From: Cryptomeria japonica
Lineage: Eukaryota > Streptophyta > Pinopsida > Cupressales > Cupressaceae
NCBI RefSeq assembly: GCF_030272615.1
Contig: NC_081409.1
Span: 238,543,832 to 238,607,831, forward strand
Reading direction: 5' to 3'
Length of the DNA stretch: 64,000 bases
The number at the start of each line of letters is the position of its first letter. Positions within the stretch are counted from its first letter, which is position 1. This document shows, one piece after another, positions 35,950 through 44,715 of this stretch. The position numbers were made by a program, and so were the translations under genes. The notes beneath the pieces are model-generated. The model was not told where the DNA came from and searched no databases. It saw nothing but the letters and a program-made list of their open reading frames with translations.

Positions 35950-36592
35950 TATCGGATACAAGATACCTACCTTGTATGCAGTGAAGTCCAATGTGACAAT
36001 TAAAGTTCAGACTATTCTTGATGATACTGAAGATCGAGAGATATTACATGTGCATCCATGGTTAAGAAAGTGAAAGTAATCTATAGATATTATTTGACAA
36101 ATGTGTGCAAACTATTTAAACATTACATTTATGACTATATTCAATTATGATATTTTTATATCATTATTTGATGAATATTTGTAGATCAATCACCAAACAT
36201 TGTATTTATGCCTAAATTCAATTTTCATAATATTTTGTAACTATTGTTGTAAAATTGCTAAGAATGGGTTTTATGGTTTATGTATTATTTCTTGCATCAA
36301 ACAAAACTAATGAATTTGATGACTAAAATTATTTTTGTCAATATTTATATTAATCATTTGCTTATGATTATGGTGACATTTCAACATAGTAAGCTAGCTA
36401 ATATCATATACTAATGGTTAATTTTTTTTCAATGACTATTAGGTATTTTCATTATTTATTTCATGCACAAATTGTATTACTTAATATTATTCTTTTCTAA
36501 TTCTATTTTATTTCAAATTATGAATAGTTTTATTCTCATTGTACCTTAATACTAATTTTATTTTTACTTTTTTATTTATTTTTAGCAAAATG

Positions 36593-36804
36593 TTGAAACT
36601 ATGGATGCTTCGCAGAATGAATCAAAAATCATTGTTGAGAGCCCTCATGCTTTTGTAAATTCTAATGATGTTGCAAGAAAAACTTACGAGGCATATGCAA
36701 TAGTGGTTGGATTTCCAGCTATGTTGAAAGAAGTATATCATGATCACTACGAAAACAAAGGTCATAATACTATTCTACTATTCTCATCACTGAAGAATTT
36801 GTAA
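36593..36804 (+). pseudogene. Candidate exon, possibly FAR1/MULE-like N-terminus
   Basis: A T-rich tract ending in TTTTTAG precedes CAAAATGTTGAAACTATGG, which looks like a splice acceptor. The frame from ATG 36601 is open for 67 residues. The segment DVARKTYEAYAIVVGFP resembles the start of the FAR1-type DNA-binding domain (AYEFYNxYAxxxGF), which is found in Mutator-like transposases and their domesticated relatives. Zinc-binding residues are not seen because the frame ends early. The match is short and tentative. Confidence 0.3.
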
Positions 36805-36970
36805 TGGGTTTACACCATTACAATGAAGTGTTATTATTATAGTTACTTTGTATTTGACTTTCAATACTTTTTATTTTTACAAACTTTTTACATATTTTAG
36901 AAATATTTATCAATTTTGTTTGACTTATATTATGATATAAGAGAAATAATACTTTTTTGGTAGAATTAGT

Positions 36971-37430
36971 GTGAGATATTATTTGAGGTTTCCATCAAAG
37001 TTGTTATATGTAAATACATTTTCTTCTATCAATTTGATGATTTATAATGCATGTATTGATTTGTTCTTATCTACTTGCAACATACCTATAATAATATATT
37101 TATAGTGATTCTATTAATTGTTGCAATTGTTTTCTTGCATAGTTCTCATTTGTCAAATAGAAAGTATGTTGATTTATTCATCGTTTATGAATTTTGGGAT
37201 ACTATGTGAGATTTCTATTTGAAAATGCTATATGTAAATACATTTTCTTCTATCAATATGATGATTTATAAAGCATGTGTTTGGTTATTATGATCTTCTT
37301 GAATAACGCCTCTAATAACATATTTATAGTGAATCTTTTGATTGATGCAAGTATTTTCTTGCATAGCTCTCATTTGCCATATAGAAGGTAAAATGGTTTA
37401 TTCATTTTTATGAATGTTAAATATTTTGAA
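36971..37430 (+). repeat. Tandem duplication (~230 bp unit) inside TIR element
   Basis: The unit from 36971 is repeated from 37206: both contain ATATGTAAATACATTTTCTT, GATGATTTATAA, ATATTTATAGTGA and TTTTCTTGCATAG in the same order. The copies are diverged, so the duplication is not recent. Confidence 0.75.
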
Positions 37431-37586
37431 ATTTGATCTCTCGCAGATTTTTTACATAGATTTTTTAAAATATAGGTATGCTAGTATATTTCATATTTCA
37501 TGCATTTACCTGTCATTTGCATGTCAAATTGTTTTAAAATTTAATTTGTGTTTATGGACATTTTGATGTCATTCTAGATGTCATAG

Positions 37587-37732
37587 AACCCTCACCACTT
37601 ATCTCCGACTATATGAAACCGTTACATTCAAATGAGAGTCCATAATATTTAAAAGGGAACAATTAATAAAATCAAGTAGCAATAATAAGATTCCCTTCTA
37701 TTATAAGATATTTTTTAAATATAGATATACTA
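37587..37732 (-). repeat. Right terminal inverted repeat
   Basis: Inverted match to 34951-35127, from AACCCTCACCACTTATC to AGATATACTA. Confidence 0.75.
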
Positions 37733-38174
37733 ATCTGAAATGAATGAAATAAAACAATTACTTGGCTTCCTTGACTTCCTTGCAGTACAAATTATGTTTT
37801 GGGCGGTGGATTTTGGGGGAAGTGGTAAAGAAGAAATCGGTGGGATAATTAAATGTATCTCAAATTTACTCATCCCGAATTTGCCAATAAATAGATGCAT
37901 ATAATTCATCTGTATAATCCAACCAGCTGTGCTCTGGCAGGGGACTTTTTCAAAGAAATATAACTGATTAATGATGATTTGATATTAATACAGCATAACG
38001 GCTAATTAAATTTGGCCAACAAACCTCTCAATTTAAGAAAAATTTTAAAAAACGGTTTCCACCATTAACAACAGGTCAGAAAGCTTAAAAAAACATGGAA
38101 CACAATCATACTTTTCTAAGTTAAAATCCAAGAAAAAAAGTTACAACAAATCTTCTCAGAACCCCAATAATCTC

Positions 38175-38182
38175 TATAAATA
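38175..38182 (+). promoter_or_regulatory. TATA box of lipid-transfer-protein gene
   Basis: TATAAATA in the context AATCTCTATAAATACC, 74 bases before the ATG at 38256, giving a predicted start site near 38205-38215. The region between 37733 and 38174 is AT-rich and is the presumed promoter. Confidence 0.75.
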
Positions 38183-38255
38183 CCAAGCTAAGATGCAGGA
38201 AACCCACCAGCCAGCAGCAGAAAGAAAGCAGAGCATTTGAAGCAAAATTGCAGAA

Positions 38256-38564
38256 ATGAGGATGAAGAATACAGGGTTAGTGATTTTTGCAGTGTTTTTG
38301 ATGTGGGTTATGTGTGGTGAGGCAAAGTGTAGAAAAGAAAGCTATGCACTTGAGCAGATAAGTCCATGCATAGATGAAGGCACTCTGGTGTCTGCGCCTA
38401 ACGAAAAATGCTGTGACGGAATGAAGATTATTGCTCGTTTGGGTTGCTTTTGTGATATCCTCACGTCTGCAACTGGACGAGACGATCCTACCATTGTTAG
38501 AGATTACATTGAGGCCTGTCAAATCCATGTTCCTGACAATTTCAAATGTCTTCCAAATGCCTGA
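38256..38564 (+). CDS. Non-specific lipid-transfer protein, DIR1-like (102 aa)
   Basis: A small secreted protein of the plant lipid-transfer / 2S-albumin superfamily; such proteins bind fatty acids or other lipids in the apoplast. Residues 1-23 form a signal peptide (hydrophobic 8-19, cleavage expected after GEA). The mature part has the full eight-cysteine motif: C25, C38, C52-C53, C64-x-C66, C88, C98, spaced 12, 13, 10, 21 and 9. The short gap between CC and CxC is closest to the DIR1-like type IV family and unlike type I. Single uninterrupted frame. The ATG is the first after the TATA box; a second in-frame ATG lies two codons later. Frame, motif, promoter and poly(A) signal are all intact, unlike everything around it. 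No GPI-anchor tail is seen. The subgroup and the role in defence are inference. Confidence 0.9.
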   Translation: MRMKNTGLVIFAVFLMWVMCGEAKCRKESYALEQISPCIDEGTLVSAPNEKCCDGMKIIARLGCFCDILTSATGRDDPTIVRDYIEACQIHVPDNFKCLPNA

Positions 38565-38625
38565 TAACCCAATCTCTGGAGCGCTATGAAAATACTTATA
38601 TTCTCTGCATTTGTGTGTAATGTGG

Positions 38626-38632
38626 AATAAAA
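38626..38632 (+). terminator. Poly(A) signal of lipid-transfer-protein gene
   Basis: AATAAAA about 60 bases after the stop codon, with T-rich and GT-containing sequence following. Confidence 0.65.
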
Positions 38633-38880
38633 TTGGACAAGTCTTCACTTGGCTATTGATCATCCTGTCAGATTATTTGGGGATGCATAGTTAGTTATTT
38701 ACTAATTTGGATCTGGGTTGCTATAAATTTCTTGTGGATCTGATCTAGCTATGAACTGGTGGGAGCTTACTTCTGATCAGATATGATTTAGCTATAAGTT
38801 GGGTGGAAGGTTGATATTATTATGTGGGGAAATGAATGGAACTGTTGCACTTTGCCTTCATCACTTCTCTCTGATGTTGG

Positions 38881-39030
38881 CTATGAAGATTAGATTTTAT
38901 CATTATTGAATTAAATTATATTACTTAAAGAATTTGATTGTTTATATTGAGTGCATTCACTATGAAGATTAGATTTTATCATCATTGAATATTTCTTAAA
39001 GAATTTGATTGTTTATAGTGAGTGCATTTT
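38881..39030 (+). repeat. Short tandem duplication (~75 bp unit)
   Basis: CTATGAAGATTAGATTTTAT at 38881 recurs at 38960, and both are followed by TTAAAGAATTTGATTGTTTA and GAGTGCATT. Downstream of the lipid-transfer-protein gene. Confidence 0.85.
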
Positions 39031-39175
39031 GCTTGCCATGTAATTGGAATGAGGAAAAACAAAATGGTTACATTTAGGGATGATTTATTGGTATAATGTT
39101 TTTAATATAATAGTTATTTTAATTTTTATTTGTGAATTTGATTTACAAGTGATAGTGAATGTGTTCAAATGTGTT

Positions 39176-39522
39176 ATGCACAGATTCACGTGATAAAACT
39201 TTGACAATATGCCAAGGAAACATCCACGAGGCAAGTATTGGTAATTTTATTGCTCAGAAAAAACGATTACATCTGCAAGCTTCACAACTATTGCAATATT
39301 TCTCTTACAAAACAACATAATAATAATGTCCTCAAGAGAACAAAGATTTATAACCTCTTGAAGATAACAACAATCTCTCAACATAGAATAAAACCCGATT
39401 TATTCCTTCGAAGAAATTGGAAATTTCCTTTCGAAAGTAAAACATTGTTTTTATCTCAAACAAGAGAAAGATTGTTTTCACAGTCTTTTTTTTTTTGTTT
39501 TTCTTCTTGTCATAATCTTACT
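39176..39522 (-). repeat. 3' LTR of copia element, truncated
   Basis: Matches 43662-44002: both share ATGCACAGATT, CAAGGAAACATCCAC, TTTTATTGCTCAG and GAGAAAGATT. The left 100 bp present in the other LTR are missing here. Confidence 0.88.
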
Positions 39523-39570
39523 ATCTCCACCTTGACAACAATTTACCTAATACTTGTCGAAGCCCATGCA

Positions 39571-40680
39571 TCACCCCTTTTGCAAACCAAGAGAAGCCAC
39601 ACCCCACTTTAGCTTCTCCAGCAACACTGGTTTAGTAAACATATCTGCACAATTTTTAGGTGAATGAACTTTTTCAAGGGTTACTCCACCTCCATCAATA
39701 ACCTGTCTTACAAAATGGTACTTGATTTCAATATGCTTGGTTCTATTGTAATAAGTTGGATTTTTAGCCAAATGGATATCACTTTGACTATCACATAATA
39801 CAATAACATTGTCCTACACTTTTCCAAACTCACCCAAAAAACCCTTCAACCAAATTGCCTCTTTACATGCATGTGAGACAACCATATATTCTCCTTAGTT
39901 GTGGACACAACAATTGTTTCTTGAAGCTTTGATAACCAACTAATTGCTCCACCTGCAAGAGTAAAGACATAACCGGATGTATATCTCCTATTGTCCAAAT
40001 CACTTGCAAAATCAAAATCAACATAACCACAAACTGAAGTGCTACAACCATTATAAATGATACAATAATTACTTGTGTCTCTAAGATACCAAAGCACCCA
40101 TTTCATTGTTACCCAATGCTCTTTACCTGGATTTAGCATGTATCTACTGGCAACACCAACTGCATGTGAAATATCTAGTCTTGTACATACCATCCCATAC
40201 ATTAAACTTCCTACTGCATTAGCATATGGTACAGGAGACATGTCATCCTTTTCTTCTATAGTACTAGGACATAAACTCGAAGAAAGCTTAAATTGGGAAG
40301 CTAAAGGGATATTTACAAGTTTCACCTTTTGCATATCGAACCTTATGAGGATCTTCTCCACATACTTCTATTGTGATAACCAAAGCTTACCATGTTCCCT
40401 ATCTTTGTATATCTCAATGCCCAAAAAAAATTTTGCTGCTCCTAGATCCTTCATATCAAATATCCTAGCCAACTGAGCCTTTAACTTATTAATTTCAGCC
40501 ATGTTTTTACTTGTTTCAAGCATATCATCAACATATAACAGTAAGATAAAGAATAAACCATTTTCCAAACTTTTAAAGTAAACACAATGATCACACCCAC
40601 TTCTTAGAAATTCTTGGCTCATCATGAAGGAATCAAACTTCTTGTACCATTGTCTGGTTGACTACCTTAGGCCATACAAT
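39571..40680 (-). pseudogene. pol: copia reverse transcriptase (second half) and RNase H
   Basis: The RT active site YVDD is intact at 40536-40525 within LLLYVDDMLETSKNM. Downstream are MKDLGAAKFFLGIEI near 40450, ANAVGSLMYGMVCTRLDIS near 40220 and the RNase H region with GYVDFDFASDLDNRRYTSGY near 40000. The end reads KYHFVRQVIDGGGVTLEKVH and the usual copia terminal block (ADMFTKPVLLEKL) near 39640. CAG- and TGG-type stops lie near 40367 and 39846. Confidence 0.9.
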
Positions 40681-41186
40681 GACTTCTTGAGCTTGCAAAC
40701 AAATTTCCTGTTGCGATCTTGAACAAACCCTTATGGTTGTTCCATATATATCTCCTCATCCAAATATCCATGTAAAAATATTGTTTTAACATCTAGTTGC
40801 TCTAACTCAAGATCAACTAATGCTAACACAACCCAAATAGAAACAATCTTAATAACTGGTGAAAAAACCTCATGAAATTCAATACCTTCTTTCTAAGAAT
40901 ATCCTTTTTCTACCAGCCTTGCCTTGTACTTTATAGCTTTATCATCAACACCCTTCTTCAATTTGTAGACCCACTTGCAACCTCCAACTTTCCTTCCCTT
41001 TGGAATTTCTACTAAGTCCGATGTCTTATTCTTCTCCAAGGCATCCATTTCTTCTATCATTGTTGTTTTCCATTTAGCATTTTCAATGCCATTCATTGCT
41101 TCCTGATAACAACTTGGTTTCCCATCATTAGAAATCAAAGAAACGGATGAAATGAAATCATCATACCTTTTAGGAGGATTTTTGAC
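40681..41186 (-). pseudogene. pol: copia reverse transcriptase, N-terminal part
   Basis: EAMNGIENAKWKTTMIEEMD near 41080, then GGCKWVYKLKKG near 40970 and YKARLVEKGYS near 40905 are the opening blocks of copia RT. After a CAG-type stop at 40893 the sense continues with EIYMEQP and KLKKSLYGLR to about 40660, with two more stops (CAA-type near 40733, CAG-type near 40661). Confidence 0.88.
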
Positions 41187-42221
41187 TCATTTAGATCTCC
41201 TTAGAGATGGTTGTGGTGTTTCCACACTTTCTTGTATGTCCTCCAAATCCACACCTTCACCTTCAGAGAGTTCTTCTAGTCCTTTCTTATCTGCAGATGA
41301 TTGAATTTCCAATTGCACTTGTTGATGATGTGGTACTTGTTCCTGTTCCAAATCAACTTTTACAATATCTGATTTTGTTAGAGAAGATTCATCAAATACT
41401 ATATCTTTGCTAATGATGATTTTATGGGTAGTAGGATCCCACAATCTATATCCCTTAACTCCATCACGATAACCAACAAAGGAGTATTTCTTAGATTTGG
41501 GGTCTAATTTACAACATTGATCCTTAAAAACAAGAACGTAAGCATCACAACCAAAAATTATCAGATTTGAATAATCACAAGAATGACCTGTCCATACCTC
41601 TTCAGAAATCTTAGAATCAATTGCAACTAATGGTGACCGGTTTACCAAATAGTATGTTGTATTAACCACTTCTACCCACAACTCTTGCTGCAATTTGGCA
41701 TTACAGAGCATGCTCCTTGCTCTCTCTAGAAGAGTCCTATTCATGTGTTCAACAACACCATTTTGTTGAGGAGTGTAAAATGTGGTTCTTTGCCTCACGA
41801 TCTCAACTTCCTTGCAATAATTTTCAAAATCTAAAGATGTGAACTCACCTCCATTATTTGTTCTTAAACATTTGATTGATCTACCGATACTCTTTTCAAG
41901 CATAACTATAAACTACTTAAAAACACTAAACACATCAACTTTACTTTTAAGAAAATAGACACACACTTTTCTAGAGTAGTAATCTATAAATGTTACAAAA
42001 TATGATGCTCCTCCAAAAGAAACAATAGGGGATGGACCCCAAACATCTGAATGGATGTAGTCTAAAACACCTTTACTTATGTGACTACCTGATTTAAACT
42101 TTTGTCTGGATTGCTTTCCAAAGACACAATACTTGCAAGAATTCAAATTCAATTTTTTTAAATCTGGAAGTAACTTATGGTTTACTAATACCTTTAGCCC
42201 TTTCTCACTCATATGACGCAT
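41187..42221 (-). pseudogene. pol: copia integrase
   Basis: The zinc domain ends with CKYCVFGKQSRQKF near 42130. The core follows with YIHSDVWGPSP near 42060 (first catalytic Asp). At 41858-41856 the second catalytic Asp of the DNGGEF motif is Asn (RTNNGGEF), a G-to-A change. The catalytic Glu in NGVVEHMNRTLLERAR near 41750 is kept. A CAG-type stop near 41913 splits the core. The C-terminal linker is acidic and ends with LRRSK near 41190. Confidence 0.9.
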
Positions 42222-42230
42222 TCGTTGATG

Positions 42231-42800
42231 TCATAAACAAGTAGATTCGTCTGCTTCCTTAGATACCATAATTGCCTCATTTATCTTATTATTTCCTTCC
42301 ATCTTATAAAGGTTTCCAACTTTTGTAGCCTTCATAACCACTAAAATGCTCTTTGACACTTTAAGTACTCCACCTTGACAAGAGAATTTATAACCACGAG
42401 AATCCAAAACACCCAAGGAAATTAAATTCTTTTTTAGTTCTAGTACATGTTTTACCTCTGTTAATGTCTTTACAACACCATTAAACATCTTGATTCTAAT
42501 ACTCCAAATCCCAACAGTCTTACAAGAAGTATTATTTCCCATAAGAACAACACCACCATTAATAGATTGGTAAGTAGAAAACCAATTCCTATGTGGACTC
42601 ATGTGATCAGAAGTACCAGAATCTAATATCCATTCATCTTGATGTTGTAAGATATTACAAACAAATAATACTTCACTAACCATACCTAAACCTGTCGAAG
42701 CACCAGAATCTAATATCCATTCATCTTGATGTTGTAAGATATTACAAACAAATAATACTTCTCTAACCATACCTAAACCTATCTCAACAAATTTTTCTTC
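42231..42800 (-). pseudogene. pro: copia protease with internal duplication
   Basis: The aspartic protease motif WILDSGTSDHM lies near 42610. Directly upstream a 29-codon segment ending in DEWILDSGAST is an almost exact tandem copy (87-bp period: ACCAGAATCT at 42615 and 42702), so there are two active-site motifs in one open frame. Copia protease acts as a dimer with one motif per chain. The duplication keeps the frame and the copies differ at very few bases, so it is young relative to the rest. The frame ends with a TGG-type stop near 42231. Confidence 0.88.
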
Positions 42801-43526
42801 CTCTTTGGATCCATCATCATCCTCTTTCCTCTTCCAACAATCTTTCTTGAGATGCCCTAATTTACCGCAATACCAACATTTTCCCTTACCCTTTTTGCTT
42901 CTTGACTTGGAGCTGGATGTACCTCTTGAATTTTCCCCTTTTTCAATGGATCAACCTCTAACCACCATTGCTTCCGGTGTGGAAGTTTCTTTATTAGACT
43001 TCCTACGCACCTCTTTAGACAACAAAGCTCCCACAACAGAATAAAATTCAAGGGTGTCATTTGTCATAAAGCTAATAGAAGTGACTAAATGATTCCAAGA
43101 TTTAGGCAAAGAACACAATAGTGTTACTACCTTGTCTTCATCTTCGATTTTCGCATCCAAACTACCTAATTGACAAATTAGAGAATTGAAAACATTTAAA
43201 TGATCAACAATTTTTATACCTTCCTTCATTCACAGACTATACAATTGCCTCTTCAAGTAGATCTGATTTGTCAACGATTTTGTCATGTAAAGACTCTTCA
43301 TTCTGCTCCATAAGCCTATTGTTGTTTCCTCTTCATCATCAAATATATCTGTAGGTTTCTTTGATTTTCCTACCAATGCTTTGAGCAAACCTTGTTGCAT
43401 TAACAAATCATGCATTTTAAGTTTCCAAAGCTCAAAATTATTCTTTCCATTAAATTTCTCCACCTCAAATCTTGTATTTGAAACCTTCACCATTTGATGT
43501 TCAGAATCAACACCAAATTCTAACAT
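42801..43526 (-). pseudogene. gag: copia gag
   Basis: The ATG at 43526 opens a frame with FEVEKFNGKNNFELWKLKM, the start of the usual copia gag domain. After a CGA-type stop near 43230 it continues with DHLNVFNSLICQLGSL and LLCSLPKSWNHLVTSI, the UBN2-like core. After a second CGA-type stop near 42951 a single intact zinc knuckle, CWYCGKLGHLKKDC, lies near 42870. The charged segment KRKEDDDGSKEEEK links to the protease. Confidence 0.9.
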
Positions 43527-43541
43527 AGTCGTTGCAAAACA

Positions 43542-43559
43542 AATTTCTCTAATACAACT
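43542..43559 (-). other. Degenerate primer-binding site of copia element
   Basis: The plus strand reads TTCTCTAATACAACTT before the LTR start at 43560, a diverged form of the complement of TGGTATCAGAGC. Confidence 0.55.
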
Positions 43560-44006
43560 TGTTATGAATGTGAAAGCATTAACCCCAAAACAATAAAATT
43601 ACAACACAAATTATATGCAAAGTAGTGAAAAATAAAGAAGAAGAATAATAGAACAAATAAGAATGCACAGATTTACATGGCAAAACCTTGACAATATGTC
43701 AAGGAAACATCCACAGGGCAAGTATTGTTAATTTTATTGCTCAGGATAAATGATTACATATACAAGCTTCATAGCTGCTACAATATTTCTCTTACAAAAC
43801 ATAATAATAATGCCTTGAAGAGAATAAATATTTATAACCTCTTGAAAATAACAGCAATCTGTCAACATAGACTAAAACTCAATTTATTCCTTCAAAGAAA
43901 TTGGAAATTTCTTTTCAAAAGTAAAAAACTATTTTTTTCTAAAACAAGAGAAAGATTATTTTCACAGTCTTGTTTTTCATGTTTTTCTTGTTGTCATAAT
44001 CTTACA
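43560..44006 (-). repeat. 5' LTR of copia element
   Basis: Plus-strand ends TGTTATGAATG and ATCTTACA give TG...CA. The right 345 bp match 39176-39522. Confidence 0.85.
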
Positions 44007-44345
44007 AAATGAGTAGTGATTAGATTATGTTAATTGGCATTAAACTATTGTTATTAAACAGATTCTAAGTTTGAGTAGGTCATTAGAATCCGTTATCTTT
44101 TCTCACATTCTTATGGAATGGAATAGAATAGTGGATTGTTTGGTCAAATGGACATCTAAAGGAATGCAAGGTTGCAATGTTGTAGATAGGAGATATCTGC
44201 CTATGGATTTATCTAATATGTTTTAGCAATTAATTGTGGAGAATCGAAATGTGTAATTGATTGATCTTTGTTGGGTCTTTGGCCATTCTTGCTTTGTAAC
44301 TCTTCCCTATGTTTAATAAATTTTTACTCCTTTTGAAAAAAAGAA
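44007..44345 (+). pseudogene. 5'-truncated LINE: RNase H end and poly(A) tail
   Basis: One frame from about 44080 reads FSHILMEWNRIVDCLVKWTS, the conserved last block of the RNase H of plant LINEs (REWNRxADxLAK), with the catalytic Asp still present. A C/T-rich 3' untranslated segment, AATAAA at 44314 and an A-run at 44336-44342 follow. It starts directly at the copia LTR edge, so the copia element may have inserted into it. Confidence 0.6.
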
Positions 44346-44639
44346 GTTATTCACCATACTAAAAATAAATATGAATATTAATAAATCTTCTATTGAGTTC
44401 TTTTTATCTTAATTGTAGGTGTCAAAACTATTGCAATCTTCATACATTCACTTCCCTTTCATTTTTAATTTTACGTTACCAAACAAATAAAAAAGTTTTT
44501 TATGGTTTACATTTGTATTAGTTGATTTAATTTTCAATTGAAAAATCAAAATTTTTAACAGCTAAGTGGCTTTTTTTAATTAAGATTTTTTTTTTTATCA
44601 ATGAAAAATAGGAATTTTTATAAACAAGATATAATTTTT
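44346..44639. other. AT-rich spacer between two LINEs
   Basis: No gene. Poly(T)/poly(A)-rich; contains the left target-site copy of the large LINE at its end. Confidence 0.5.
44626..44639. repeat. Target-site duplication of LINE, left copy
   Basis: AAGATATAATTTTT; the same sequence follows the poly(A) run at 54172-54185. Confidence 0.75.
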
Positions 44640-44715
44640 ATTTTTATTTTTTAAAGAAAGTTTAAATTAATTAATAGAAGGATTATGAGAAGGGGTAATT
44701 CCTAAAGATACTAAC

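Larger units (their letters stand above)
34951..37732. mobile_element. DNA transposon with long terminal inverted repeats, possibly Mutator-like
   Basis: The left end (34951-35127) and the right end (37587-37732) are inverted copies over about 150-175 bp, starting TAGTATATCTATATTTAAAAA on each strand and both including ACGGTTTCATATAG. A second inverted motif, GACATGCAAATGA-AGGTAAATGCATGAAA, lies just outside and inside the left end and inside the right end. Long TIRs and an internal exon that may be FAR1-like suggest the Mutator superfamily, but no clear target duplication is visible and no transposase core is recognised. It could be a non-autonomous or gene-capturing copy. Confidence 0.65.
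39176..44006 (-). mobile_element. Ty1/copia LTR retrotransposon, decayed
   Basis: Read on the minus strand the order is gag, protease, integrase, RT, RNase H, the copia order. The upstream LTR is 44006-43560 (447 bp). The downstream LTR is 39522-39176 and lacks about 100 bp at its far end. In-frame stops number about ten, at codons that would be CGA, CAG, CAA or TGG. The integrase has lost a catalytic Asp, and the protease region carries an internal duplication. A second, partial copy of the family begins at 63053. Confidence 0.93.

Noticed and set aside
38277-38663. 128-residue minus-strand open frame over the lipid-transfer-protein gene
   Set aside because: Antisense shadow; the plus frame has the signal peptide and eight cysteines.
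40075-40476. 133-residue plus-strand open frame
   Set aside because: Antisense to copia RT/RNase H, with no features of its own.
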